Part shown: in pieces, positions 16,845 to 24,717 of the stretch
Numbering within the stretch: the stretch's first letter is position 1
Layout of the letters: each line of letters starts with the position of its first letter
DNA from: Hoeflea_A sp965249925
GTDB lineage: Bacteria; Pseudomonadota; Alphaproteobacteria; Rhizobiales; Rhizobiaceae
Assembly (NCBI GenBank): GCA_965249925.1
Contig: OZ252260.1
Location: forward strand, 2,046,001 to 2,110,000
Direction: 5' to 3'
DNA length: 64,000 bases
Notes under the pieces: generated by a model
Told to the model about the DNA's origin: nothing
Seen by the model: the letters and a program-made list of their open reading frames with translations, nothing else
The model's database searches: none
Translations under genes and position numbers: made by a program

Positions 16845-17674
16845 TGGACGCCAAAATGCAAAGGCGTATCCAGCGCTATGGCTGGGACAAGGCGGCCGGT
16901 GCTTATGAGACCGGCTGGAAGCACAGCCTGGCCGATGCGCATGCCGAAACGCTGCGCCAGGCCAAGGCGAAGCCTGGCGAACACGTGCTCGACATGGCAT
17001 GCGGCACCGGGCTGGTCAGCCTGCCGCTTGCCGATGCCGTCGGGCCGACGGGCCGGGTGATCGCCACGGACCTGTCGGACGAAATGATCGTTACCGTCCG
17101 TCAAACCGCGGCGGCACGCGGCCTGGCGCAACTGCAGGCGTTTCGGGCCGACGCCGAAGATGTGCCGATGGTGCCGGATGCCAGTGTTGACGTGGTCACG
17201 TGCGCCCTCGGCCTGATGTATGTGCCAGATCCCCGCAAAGCGATCGCCGAGGCCTTGCGCGTCCTCAGGCCCGGCGGCCGCGCGGTCATGGCCGTCTGGG
17301 GCGAGCGGTCAAAATGCGGCTGGGCGGATATTTTCCCGATCGTCGATGCCCGGGTGAAGTCGTCGGTCTGCCCGCTGTTTTTTCTGCTCGGCACCGGTTC
17401 GGCTTTACCGAAGCTGATGAATTCGGTCGGCTTCGAGAACATTCGGACGACCCGCGTGGTCTCCACGCTGCCATATGGGAACGACGACGCCGCCATCGAA
17501 GCCGCCTTCGTCGGCGGCCCGGTGGCGCTGGCTTACAACCGGTTCGATACGCCGACACGCGAAGCCGCCCATGCCGAGTATCTGGCGTCGATCGCCCCGT
17601 TCCGCACACCCGAAGGCTACCGGATTCCAGGCGAATTCGTGATCTGCCGCGGCTCCAGGAAGCTGGCCGGTTGA
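16844..17674 (+). CDS. Class I SAM-dependent methyltransferase (UbiE/COQ5-like)
   Basis: This 276-residue Rossmann methyltransferase has motif I LDMACGTGLVSLPLA (Asp50-Gly55 core), the acidic post-I loop VIATDLSDEMI, motif II ADAEDVPMVPDASVDVV and motif III LRPGGRAVMAVWG. Architecture and N-terminus (YGWDKAAGAYETGW) are like UbiE/Methyltransf_11 proteins. There is no ubiquinone gene nearby, so menaquinone/ubiquinone synthesis is not implied. Being coupled to OsmC by TGATG, it likely methylates an intermediate or product of the same cluster. Confidence 0.87.
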   Translation: MDAKMQRRIQRYGWDKAAGAYETGWKHSLADAHAETLRQAKAKPGEHVLDMACGTGLVSLPLADAVGPTGRVIATDLSDEMIVTVRQTAAARGLAQLQAFRADAEDVPMVPDASVDVVTCALGLMYVPDPRKAIAEALRVLRPGGRAVMAVWGERSKCGWADIFPIVDARVKSSVCPLFFLLGTGSALPKLMNSVGFENIRTTRVVSTLPYGNDDAAIEAAFVGGPVALAYNRFDTPTREAAHAEYLASIAPFRTPEGYRIPGEFVICRGSRKLAG

Positions 17675-17831
17675 TGCCGGTCTACGGCCCCGGACGACTT
17701 TGCGGTATACTGTGCCTTACCGCGTAGGGCCTCGCACAGGACGACACCAAGATGTTGCAAACCGATCGACCAAACAAACGGCGGATGCGGTTTGCTCATT
17801 TCCAATCCCATGACCAGCAAGAGAGGTTATC

Positions 17832-18110
17832 ATGACACTGCGTAAATTCATCATCGAGCGGGATATCCCGGAAATCGGCACGTTCGAGCGCGCGCAACTG
17901 CGGGAAGCGTCGGCGAAATCGAACGAGGTGCTGAAACAGCTTGGCTCTGACATCCAGTGGCTGGAGAGCTATGTCGCCGACAACAAGACGTTTTGCGTGT
18001 ATCTGGCCGCCGACGAGGGCATCATCAACAGGCATGCCGAGATCAGCGGCTTCCCGGCGACGAAGATCACCGAAGTCCGCAAGATGATCGATCCGACGAC
18101 CGCCGCATAG
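17832..18110 (+). CDS. DUF4242 domain protein
   Basis: This 92-residue protein matches the DUF4242 pattern: FIIERDIPEIGTF at the start, SNEVLKQLGSDIQWLESYV in the middle, KTFCVYLAADEGIINRHAEISGFP, and EVRKMIDPTTA at the end. Members are small ferredoxin-fold proteins, often annotated as nickel-binding, with unclear function. The start is ATG 17832, after AGAGAGG. A 157-base gap separates it from the methyltransferase, so it may have its own promoter, but it is the last gene before a terminator-like hairpin. Confidence 0.8.
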   Translation: MTLRKFIIERDIPEIGTFERAQLREASAKSNEVLKQLGSDIQWLESYVADNKTFCVYLAADEGIINRHAEISGFPATKITEVRKMIDPTTAA

Positions 18111-18166
18111 AGCAATTTGCGGCCAGAATGAAGCATCTGACCGCAACTTACTCTAAGGTCGTCGAC

Positions 18167-18198
18167 GCGTTCCCCGCCGATTCCTGGGCGGGGAACGC
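18167..18198. terminator. Bidirectional terminator-like hairpin
   Basis: GCGTTCCCCGCC (18167-18178) pairs perfectly with GGCGGGGAACGC (18187-18198) over an 8-base loop. It lies between the convergent DUF4242 (+) and GNAT (-) genes, as a bidirectional transcription stop would. U-runs are absent on both sides. Confidence 0.65.
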
Positions 18199-18207
18199 CT
18201 TACAAAC

Positions 18208-18672
18208 TCAGCTAAGAGCCTTGCGGAAGGTGACCTTGTCGTCGCCGTCCGCCCAGAAGTCGCGAATGCGAGCCTCTTCATCGTAGCCGTTCTTGGCGTA
18301 GAACCTGCGGGTCAGCGCGAATTCTCCGGTGCCGGATGTGTCGACGATGAGAATGCGCTGGCCTCGCGCCTCCAGCAGTGTCTCCAGACGGGCGACGAGC
18401 CGCGCGCCCAGCCCCTGGCCCTGATGAACCGGCAGTACGGCCAGAGCCAGCATGTTCCATGTCCCGGCGGTCATTTGTTCCGGGACCGCGTAGCAAAATC
18501 CGACGGGCGTGCCATCCAGATGGCAGGTCAGCCAGATGTCCTGGGGATCGTCGCCGAGAAATCCGGCCACCATGTCAGGCAGCAGGCCGCTTGGAAACAG
18601 TCCCGTCTCGTCGACCAGCCGTTGCAGGGCAGGCACGTCCTGGAGCACAGTCGGTTGAATATCGATGTTCAT
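18208..18672 (-). CDS. GNAT family N-acetyltransferase
   Basis: This is a 154-residue GNAT-fold acetyltransferase. The acetyl-CoA loop is LALAVLPVHQGQGLGARLVARLE (motif A, Q/RxxGxG/A form), followed by GQRILIVDTSGTGEFALTRRFYAKNGY, typical of the C-terminal half that shapes the acceptor site. It transfers an acetyl group from acetyl-CoA to an unknown amine. It stands alone on the minus strand, bounded by a terminator hairpin downstream and a 440-base gene-free region upstream. Confidence 0.87.
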   Translation of the reverse strand: MNIDIQPTVLQDVPALQRLVDETGLFPSGLLPDMVAGFLGDDPQDIWLTCHLDGTPVGFCYAVPEQMTAGTWNMLALAVLPVHQGQGLGARLVARLETLLEARGQRILIVDTSGTGEFALTRRFYAKNGYDEEARIRDFWADGDDKVTFRKALS

Positions 18673-19079
18673 TGCTTTTGGTTCCTTAGTGGTCGTCGCA
18701 AACGCTTGAATCCGACGCCGCGCGCAGCGGCTGGGTTCGTCGTTTGTCGAATGGGATGCGCCACCGCCTCGGCGGCGGGCAACAGCCGCCTGGCGGGCGG
18801 TGGTCCGTGATCTCTGTATGTCATGACGGTGTCACGGAGATTTGCGTTCAGCACAACGGGCCCATCCGGCGCATTGCGCCGCGGGATCCGTTTGCTCAGG
18901 TCGGTCCGGTCGGCCGGACCTTAGCGGCGCACCGCAATTGTCAGCATCAAGTCTCCATCTGCCGAACGATCGTTCAGCCATGGTCTGGGTAGCGGCTTAA
19001 ATCTGCATTGGCAAGCCGGAATCGAAGCGATCGCGGCACACGGTCTCTAGCCGGATAAGAATTGCGGCGAATCCATGCA
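18673..19079. other. Intergenic region with orphan operator-like palindromes
   Basis: No gene could be supported. The stretch holds a 7-bp stem hairpin GGTCCGG-TCGG-CCGGACC (18903-18920) and a perfect 12-base palindrome GAACGATCGTTC (18964-18975). The latter resembles a TetR-family operator and lies about 140 bases before the tetR gene, separate from that gene's own promoter dyad. Confidence 0.5.
18964..18975. promoter_or_regulatory. Perfect palindrome GAACGATCGTTC
   Basis: This is a 12-base perfect palindrome of the GAACG/CGTTC type seen in TetR-family operators. It does not overlap an obvious promoter, and the nearest minus-strand gene starts 290 bases away. Its target is unclear. Confidence 0.4.
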
Positions 19080-19111
19080 TTGACATACATACCAACTATA
19101 CGGTATGTATG
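19080..19111 (+). promoter_or_regulatory. tetR promoter and autoregulatory dyad
   Basis: -35 TTGACA (19080-19085) and a -10-like TATGTA (19104-19109) are separated by 18 bases. A perfect inverted repeat CATACATACC-N8-GGTATGTATG (19084-19111) spans the whole promoter. The -10 lies so close to ATG 19116 that the message would be nearly leaderless, and no ribosome site is visible. TetR proteins commonly bind such 28-bp sites as dimers or dimer pairs. Confidence 0.7.
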
Positions 19112-19115
19112 AATT

Positions 19116-19763
19116 ATGCCCAGGCCCACAAAACACGAACCGGAACGCGGAGACGCCAGAACGCGCCTGCTCGAGGCCGCCCGCGACCTGATCCGGCGCA
19201 AAGGCTTCACCGCCACCACGGTCGATGATCTGTGCAAGGCCGCCGGAGTCACCAAGGGCGCCTACTTTCATCATTTTGAGAGCAAAGAGGCGCTCGGTGT
19301 CGCGGCCGCCCGGTTTTGGGCCGAAACGACGGCGGAATTCTTCACCGAAGCGCCCTACCATGCGCCTGAGGATCCGCTGGACCGGGTGCTCGCCTATGTC
19401 GATTTCCGCAAATCGATCATCGAAGGCGACCTGGCGGAGTTCACCTGCCTGGTCGGCACCATGACCCAGGAGGCCTATGGCACCCATCCAGCCATTCGCG
19501 ATGCCTGTGCGGCCAGCATATTCGGCCATGCGGCAACGCTGGAACCCGACATCGAAGCGGCGATGCAGGCGCGCGGGATAAACGCGGTGGGGTGGACGGC
19601 GGCGAGCCTTGCCCGCCACACGCAGGCGGTCCTGCAGGGCGCATTCATTCTCGCCAAGGCGACCGGCGACCGCGACATCGCCCGCGAAAGCGTCGAGCAC
19701 CTGAGGCGCTACATCGAGCTGCTGTTTTCCAAGGCAAACGCAGGGGAGGAGAGGACGCCATGA
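19116..19763 (+). CDS. TetR/AcrR family transcriptional regulator
   Basis: This 215-residue repressor has an N-terminal helix-turn-helix (about 20-65) reading TTVDDLCKAAGVTKGAYFHHFESKEAL. The remainder is an all-helical ligand-binding domain with TAASLARHTQAVLQGAFILAKATGD, similar to AcrR_C/TetR_C_11-type domains. It is the first gene of an operon with a VOC/PhnB protein, DUF1428 and a SnoaL-like protein. Its stop overlaps the next start (ATGA). A promoter-spanning dyad implies autoregulation of the whole operon. Confidence 0.9.
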   Translation: MPRPTKHEPERGDARTRLLEAARDLIRRKGFTATTVDDLCKAAGVTKGAYFHHFESKEALGVAAARFWAETTAEFFTEAPYHAPEDPLDRVLAYVDFRKSIIEGDLAEFTCLVGTMTQEAYGTHPAIRDACAASIFGHAATLEPDIEAAMQARGINAVGWTAASLARHTQAVLQGAFILAKATGDRDIARESVEHLRRYIELLFSKANAGEERTP

Positions 19764-20221
19764 CCGACCGACCGAGAGCCCGCACCTGCATCTGGATGAA
19801 ACAGGACGCCGAAGCCGCCGCCCGTTTCTATGCCGCGACGCTGCCCGACTGCCATATCGAGAGCGTGCAGAGCATCGGCGACGAGGCGGCGCTTGTGCTG
19901 TTCGAGATCATGGGCACACCGTTCATGGCGATGGACGGCAATGCCGCCTTCGAGGCGCGACCCGACCATTCCATCTCCATCGCCACCAGGGACCAGGCGG
20001 AAACGGATCGTCTGTGGACCGCGCTGTCGGAAGGCGGCAGCGAGGGACCCTGCGGCTGGTTGAGCGACCGCTTCGGCGTGCACTGGCAGGTCGTACCGCA
20101 GGCTCTCACGCACATGCTGAGCGCCGAAGACCGCGACGCCGCCGGGCGGGCGCAAGCAGCCATGATGAGCATGAAGAAGATCGACATTGCCGCGCTGGAA
20201 GCGGCTTTCAATGACAAGTGA
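19760..20221 (+). CDS. PhnB-like VOC family protein (3-dmu-9_3-mt type)
   Basis: This 153-residue vicinal-oxygen-chelate-fold protein has PhnB/3-demethylubiquinone signatures: CIWMKQDAEAAARFYAATLPD at the start, GTPFMAMDGNAAF, and EGPCGWLSDRFGVHWQVVP. The family name is historical; there is no evidence for ubiquinone methylation. It is translationally coupled to the TetR gene. The DUF1428 and SnoaL proteins that follow are small ferredoxin-like and NTF2-like folds. Such trios behind a TetR are common in soil proteobacteria, but the chemistry is unknown. Confidence 0.83.
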   Translation: MTDRPRARTCIWMKQDAEAAARFYAATLPDCHIESVQSIGDEAALVLFEIMGTPFMAMDGNAAFEARPDHSISIATRDQAETDRLWTALSEGGSEGPCGWLSDRFGVHWQVVPQALTHMLSAEDRDAAGRAQAAMMSMKKIDIAALEAAFNDK

Positions 20222-20235
20222 GAGAGGACACACCG

Positions 20236-20589
20236 ATGACCTATGTTGATGGATTTGTTGCCGCCGTGCCGACCGCGAATAAGGAGGCCTACCGCATTCA
20301 CGCCCAAAGGGCGATCGCGGTTTTCAAACGCCACGGAGCGCTGTCCGGCACCGATTGCTGGGGCGATGACGTCCCGGACGGCGAAACCACGTCCTTCCCG
20401 ATGGCGGTGCAAAAGCAGGACGATGAAACCGTGGTCTTCTCGTGGATCGTGTGGCCCGACAAGGCGACCCGCGAAGCCGGCATGAAAAAGGTGTTCGAGG
20501 ATCCCGATCTTTCGTCCGAGGCCAATCCGATGCCGTTCGACGGCCGGCGCCTGATCTACGGCGGCTTTGAGATGATCGTCGAAGAGTAA
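20236..20589 (+). CDS. DUF1428 family protein
   Basis: This 117-residue protein matches DUF1428 throughout: MTYVDGFVAAVPTANKEAY at the start, then WGDDVPDGETTSFPMAVQ, VVFSWIVWPDKATREAG, and MPFDGRRLIYGGFEMIV at the end. The fold is a dimeric alpha+beta barrel, as in small monooxygenase-like proteins. The start is ATG 20236, after GAGAGGACAC. It is third in the TetR-led operon, with only 14 bases to the gene before. The function is unknown. Confidence 0.88.
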   Translation: MTYVDGFVAAVPTANKEAYRIHAQRAIAVFKRHGALSGTDCWGDDVPDGETTSFPMAVQKQDDETVVFSWIVWPDKATREAGMKKVFEDPDLSSEANPMPFDGRRLIYGGFEMIVEE

Positions 20590-20600
20590 GGGGTGGACCC

Positions 20601-21026
20601 ATGACTGTGGATCACGATGAGATCATCGCGTTGTGCCAGCGCCTCGGTCAGGCCCATCATGACAAGGATGCCGACGCCATCGCCGACTGTTATGTCCCCG
20701 ATGCGATGATCTGCGGCCTGGCGCCTCCGCTCAGCGAACGCGGCGTGAACCGGGACGATCTTGCCGCCTGGCTATCCACCTGGGCGGGCCCGATACGGAT
20801 CGATGCTCAAGACACCGGCCTCGCCGTCGCCGGCGACGTCGCCTACACGTTCGCACTCAACCGCATGCGCGGCAGCAAGACGGACGGTGAAGCCGTCGAC
20901 CTCTGGTTCCGCACGACGATGTGTTTCCGCAAGACCGCGCAAGGCTGGCGCATTGCCCACGATCATTCGTCTGTGCCGTTCCACATGGACGGGTCGTTCC
21001 GTGCCGCTGTCGACCTCGCGCCGTAG
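20601..21026 (+). CDS. SnoaL-like / ketosteroid-isomerase-fold protein
   Basis: This 141-residue NTF2-like protein has the pattern LCQRLGQAHHDKDADAIADCYVPDAMI, then DTGLAVAGDVAYTFALNRM, and WFRTTMCFRKTAQGWRIAHDHSSVPF, diagnostic of DUF4440/SnoaL_3 proteins. They form a cone-shaped pocket used for isomerase, cyclase or binding roles. It is the last gene of the TetR-VOC-DUF1428-SnoaL operon and is convergent with an SDR gene 61 bases away. Confidence 0.85.
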   Translation: MTVDHDEIIALCQRLGQAHHDKDADAIADCYVPDAMICGLAPPLSERGVNRDDLAAWLSTWAGPIRIDAQDTGLAVAGDVAYTFALNRMRGSKTDGEAVDLWFRTTMCFRKTAQGWRIAHDHSSVPFHMDGSFRAAVDLAP

Positions 21027-21087
21027 CCGGCTTCGGCACGGAACCAACGCACAAAGTAAGGAGCAACGCCATGCGAAGGATCGGCCC

Positions 21088-21864
21088 CTATTTGGATTGG
21101 GTTTTGGAGATGATGTTCAGCGCCGTGCGGCGCGGCAACAGGGGCACGATCCAATTGAGCATGAAGTTCAACTGCCGGTCGTTGATCGTTAAAAGCTGAC
21201 CATTCATCATGGCGTCGTAGCCGTGTTTAGCAACGTCTGCGGCCTGGGCACCGCCGGACTTGACCATGTTGGTGCCCTCCAGGTTCGCGGTCTGCGCGAA
21301 CTCCGTTTCCACATAGCCGGGCGCAAGCACGGTGCAAGTGACACCTTTCGAGCGCAGCTCGTGGTTGATGGCCTGGCTGAAGGAATTGACGAAGGCCTTG
21401 GTCGCGAAATACACGGCCTGGTTCGGCCCGGGCACAAAGCCAGCGGTGGAACCGACATTCAGGATTTTGCCGCTGCCCCGCTTGGCCATGTCGTTGGCGA
21501 ACAGATGGGTCAACGTGACAAGGGCGCTGATGTTGAGGTCGATCATTTCCTGGTCCGCCGCCAGATCGCGCTCGACGAAATGGCCGTGCCCGCCGAAGCC
21601 AGCGTTGTTGATTAGGATATCAACCTCCACGCCGAGCGCCTTGACCTTCTCGTAGAGCGAGTCGGCGGCACCGGACGCCGCGAGGTCGAGATCCAGCACA
21701 TGGGCGGTGACCTGGTGCCGCGATTCCAGCTCCTCTTTCAACTCATCCAGTGCTGTCTTGCGCCGCGCGGTGAGGACCACATCCCCTCCTTTCGACGCGT
21801 GGTAGCGGGCGAACTCCTTGCCCAGGCCCGATGATGCGCCTGTCACCAATGCGATCTCAGCCAT
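21088..21864 (-). CDS. Short-chain dehydrogenase/reductase
   Basis: This is a 258-residue classical SDR. The cofactor motif is TGASSGLG (8-15), NNAG is at 86-89, and the catalytic residues are Ser139, Tyr152 and Lys156 (YFATK). An Arg-Arg pair after the second strand (TARRK) indicates NADPH preference. ATG 21864 follows AGAGAGG by eight bases and is preferred over an upstream in-frame start at 21906, which would place the operator in the coding region. It is divergent from a TetR gene with twin operators between them, so it is the probable regulated target. Confidence 0.9.
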   Translation of the reverse strand: MAEIALVTGASSGLGKEFARYHASKGGDVVLTARRKTALDELKEELESRHQVTAHVLDLDLAASGAADSLYEKVKALGVEVDILINNAGFGGHGHFVERDLAADQEMIDLNISALVTLTHLFANDMAKRGSGKILNVGSTAGFVPGPNQAVYFATKAFVNSFSQAINHELRSKGVTCTVLAPGYVETEFAQTANLEGTNMVKSGGAQAADVAKHGYDAMMNGQLLTINDRQLNFMLNWIVPLLPRRTALNIISKTQSK

Positions 21865-21889
21865 GCCCAAAACCTCTCTTCGGAAAAAA

Positions 21890-21971
21890 TCAACAGGTGT
21901 TGACATGCCAGATAGGATGCCGGGACAGAGCTGTCAACAGTTGTTGACTTTTTGTCTGCCGACGTTAGGTT
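21890..21971. promoter_or_regulatory. Divergent SDR/tetR promoters with twin palindromic operators
   Basis: Operator 1 is TCAACA-GG-TGTTGA (21890-21903) and operator 2 is GTCAACA-GT-TGTTGAC (21933-21948), with centres 44 bp apart. On the minus strand, -35 TTGACA (21937-21932) and -10 TATCTG (21914-21909), 17 bases apart, drive the SDR gene. On the plus strand, TTGACT (21944-21949) and TAGGTT (21966-21971), 16 bases apart, could drive tetR. Operator 2 covers both -35 elements. Confidence 0.75.
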
Positions 21972-21978
21972 TCGCCGG

Positions 21979-22530
21979 ATGTCGAAGGGACAGGATACAA
22001 AAGAGCGCATCCTCGCCCAGGGCCGGCGGCTGTTCTGGTCACGCGGGTATTCGAACGTATCGTTAAGGGAGATCGCCCAGGCGGCGGATGTCGATGTCGC
22101 CCTGGTGTCCCGCTATTTCGGATCCAAGCAAAAGCTCTTCGAAGCGACCGTGCACCTGGTCGACGGCATCGATCCGGACATGTTCGCCAGTGTGGACGAG
22201 CTTCTCGACACGTTGGTGCAGATCTTCGTTTCGGCGCCTCGCGACACGGATGAACCGTCCCCCGTGAGTCTCATTCTGGTCAATGCCGGAGATCCGGAGG
22301 TCGGAGAGATTGTAAGACGGGCTTACCGCTCGAAATGGCAGCATCCGTTCGACATTGTCATCGGTGATACACGTCGGGCCGCCCTTCTGAGCGCAGCTAT
22401 TCTGGGTATGAGCGTCGCGGAAAAATTCCTGCATTTGCCGGGTATCGAAGCGCCGACGACACAGGCCTATTCGAAGCAGCTGCGCAAGCTGATGCACGCG
22501 GCCGTATTTGACGACACCAGTCAGACCTAA
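21979..22530 (+). CDS. TetR/AcrR family transcriptional regulator
   Basis: This regulator of about 183 residues has the helix-turn-helix NVSLREIAQAADVDVALVSRYFGSKQKLF near 25-53. The C-terminal half resembles TetR_C_17-type ligand domains (AALLSAAILGMSVAEKFL). ATG 21979 starts right where the predicted promoter would initiate, so the transcript may be leaderless. A TTG at 21952 is the alternative but overlaps that -10. It is divergent from the SDR gene and shares its twin operators, the standard layout of a repressor controlling itself and a reductase. The inducer is unknown. Confidence 0.86.
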   Translation: MSKGQDTKERILAQGRRLFWSRGYSNVSLREIAQAADVDVALVSRYFGSKQKLFEATVHLVDGIDPDMFASVDELLDTLVQIFVSAPRDTDEPSPVSLILVNAGDPEVGEIVRRAYRSKWQHPFDIVIGDTRRAALLSAAILGMSVAEKFLHLPGIEAPTTQAYSKQLRKLMHAAVFDDTSQT

Positions 22531-22552
22531 TTGCCGCTACACCACCGGTCAT

Positions 22553-23302
22553 TCACTTGGATTGCGCCGGGCGCCGCGGCTGCGGCCGGGCCGGCGGGCG
22601 GCTGCGCAGTCGGCTCACATTGACCACGATGACAAACACGCCGATGAGCGAGAGAAACAGGCTGAAACCCAATCCGATCACGGCAAAGATCGCGCCAATC
22701 GCAATCCCCAGCAGCACCGAGATCTGGATGCCGATATGCGGCGGCACAAACCTGCTAAGCACCTGGTCGACAATCCGGCCGCCGTCGAGTGGAAAGGCCG
22801 GCACGAGATTGAAGATGAACATCAACAGGTTGGCAAGCACCAGCAATCCAGCCGCCTTGGCCAGCCAGACCGGGCCGATCGTCTCCGGATATCCGAGGAA
22901 GGCAATCGTTCTCATTTCAATCAGCGACGGGAACGACAGAATGGCCCACAACACCAGAAAGATAAGCAGATTGGCGCCGGGCCCGGCCGCGATGATGGCG
23001 ATCGCTGCCCGCCGCGTCGTCCTGTGCGGCATAAGCCGCGCATAACCGTAGAAGCCGCCGACGACCACCTCCTGCACGCCGACGCCAAATCTGCGGGCAG
23101 TCAGCGCGTGGCCGAGTTCATGCAACAGCACCGACAGGAAAACGCCGATGATGACAACGCCGATCTCCAGCCAGTCTTCGCTGCTGGACTGCATCGAGAA
23201 CCGGTTGAGAAACAGCAGCGGCACAATCGCAAAGGTGGCGTCCAGACGCAGCGGAAATCCGTTGACGGTTCCGAAGGTGAGTTTTGGCCAGTTACCAAAC
23301 AT
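22553..23302 (-). CDS. Site-2 protease-like M50 family membrane metalloprotease
   Basis: This is a 249-residue polytopic membrane protein. The zinc site HELGH is at 61-65 within a membrane segment (LSVLLHELGHALTARRFGV). The third ligand is in NLVPAFPLDGGR (Asp173). It has neither the PDZ domain of RseP nor a CBS domain, so it belongs to the minimal SpoIVFB-like group 3 proteases. ATG 23302 (MFGNWPKL) is chosen; a GTG at 23350 would add 16 residues. It is convergent with the tetR gene and stands alone, so the membrane substrate cannot be guessed. Confidence 0.86.
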   Translation of the reverse strand: MFGNWPKLTFGTVNGFPLRLDATFAIVPLLFLNRFSMQSSSEDWLEIGVVIIGVFLSVLLHELGHALTARRFGVGVQEVVVGGFYGYARLMPHRTTRRAAIAIIAAGPGANLLIFLVLWAILSFPSLIEMRTIAFLGYPETIGPVWLAKAAGLLVLANLLMFIFNLVPAFPLDGGRIVDQVLSRFVPPHIGIQISVLLGIAIGAIFAVIGLGFSLFLSLIGVFVIVVNVSRLRSRPPARPQPRRPAQSK

Positions 23303-23580
23303 CGCGTTGTCCCAATCACCCGTTTGTCGATTCGCCAGTTCAGGCACCACGGGTACTGCAAAGCGTCAAGACGCAAAAGCGCGATTCTGAGAATCCAGCG
23401 GGTTGGAGCCGGGAGAAACAGCCAAACCAATGTGTCGCAATCCCTGGCGGTGCGACGGCGGGGCGCGTGCAACTCCACGATTGAAAAAACTGCAGTGGCG
23501 CGGCATGTGGCAGTCGACCGCGCCGGCTGGGACGCGATGCGTGCGAGCAGGTCTGGCATCTGGAAAAGAACTGGCGCCGC

Positions 23581-24594
23581 TCAGGCCTTGGCGATGACGT
23601 CTCTCGGGTTCTTGCCTGTCCAGCGCTTGAACGCCCTGGAAAAGGCCGCCGGATCGGCGTAGCCCAGCAGATATGCGGTCTCGTTGACCGAAGCTCTGTC
23701 GCCTCCGAGATACTCCATCGCCAATCCGTGCCTGAGGTTCTCGACGACCTCGGCAAATGTCGTGCCTTCCTGTCGCAGTCTGCGGTAGAGCGTTTGCCGG
23801 CTGCAGCCCAAGGCCCGCGCGACCGCGTCGGCCGTCGGTGGGCCCCTATGCAAGTCCTGCATCAGCAGGCTTTCGACGCTGTCACGCACGGTGCCGGTGC
23901 GCTCCAGCTTTTCGAGCAGTTGGTCGGCGTGCCGTGTCAGAACGCCGAACACGTAGCCCGGCGCAACCTTGACGGGCCACGAGACGATGTCGGGATGCAG
24001 CAGCAGCGCATTCCGTCGGCTCGAAAACCGGACCGGACATTGAAAGACCCGGGCATAAGCCTCGGCGTAGCCCGGATCGTCATGGGTGAAGTGCACCTCC
24101 AGCACGTGCGGCCGATCGAGAAACCGCCGCGGTCCGCAGACCAGCCGGGCGAAGGACATTTCCGACAATTCGTAAAAGGCGTTGGGCTCACGGCGGGTAT
24201 CGACCATCCACAGGCTGCCCGCGACCTGCTCCAGAACGAAGCGCGGTTGTGCTGCTCCGGTATCCACTTCGACGGCGAGACGCGTATAGCGCTGCAGTTG
24301 TTCGAAAGCATCGCCCATGGTGTGCGAGGCGTTCATGATCAGCCCGACGATCGACACATCCGACATGTCGACGGTCTCGGCCCATTTCAGCGCCAGCGCC
24401 GGATCGCCGTTCAGATCCCGGGCCGCACGCACCAGCGCGCGGTACCGGTCGAGAGGAATCCGGCTGTCGCCGTCGCGCAATGCCTCCTGTTGAAGGCCGG
24501 CGCGATGGAGCAGCGTCTCGCGCGGCGCGCCTTCGGATACGGCGAAGGTCAACAGCCCGTTGACCAATCCTGCCGATGCGGTGGCTTCCGGCAT
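23581..24594 (-). CDS. AraC family transcriptional regulator
   Basis: This is a 337-residue regulator. The N-terminal two-thirds is the Arabinose_bd (PF12625) type sensor (SIVGLIMNASHTMGDAFEQL, then VHFTHDDPGYAEAYARVFQCPVRF). The C-terminal AraC domain has two helix-turn-helix motifs (ALGCSRQTLYRRLRQEGTTF and SVNETAYLLGYADPAAFSRAFKRWTGKNP). ATG 24594 follows AGGGGAG; the frame is open much further upstream but without coding character. It is divergent from a zinc-less MDR oxidoreductase gene 123 bases away, its likely target. Confidence 0.9.
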   Translation of the reverse strand: MPEATASAGLVNGLLTFAVSEGAPRETLLHRAGLQQEALRDGDSRIPLDRYRALVRAARDLNGDPALALKWAETVDMSDVSIVGLIMNASHTMGDAFEQLQRYTRLAVEVDTGAAQPRFVLEQVAGSLWMVDTRREPNAFYELSEMSFARLVCGPRRFLDRPHVLEVHFTHDDPGYAEAYARVFQCPVRFSSRRNALLLHPDIVSWPVKVAPGYVFGVLTRHADQLLEKLERTGTVRDSVESLLMQDLHRGPPTADAVARALGCSRQTLYRRLRQEGTTFAEVVENLRHGLAMEYLGGDRASVNETAYLLGYADPAAFSRAFKRWTGKNPRDVIAKA

Positions 24595-24717
24595 GCGCTC
24601 CCCTGATGATCTGTTACGAACGATCATGCGATCGTCACGGCGCGACATGGCCATATATGCGAATTCCGCTAAGCCTCCAATCCCTGTTGGACAACGCAAG
24701 AAACGGATGGCCGGCTC

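Noticed and set aside
18744..18992. Possible small gene upstream of tetR (82 codons, + strand)
   Set aside because: It has no ribosome site, no recognisable pattern, and overlaps hairpin and palindromic elements.
20921..21199. Small + strand frame running into the SDR gene
   Set aside because: It overlaps both the SnoaL gene and the antisense SDR 3' end and has no coding character of its own.
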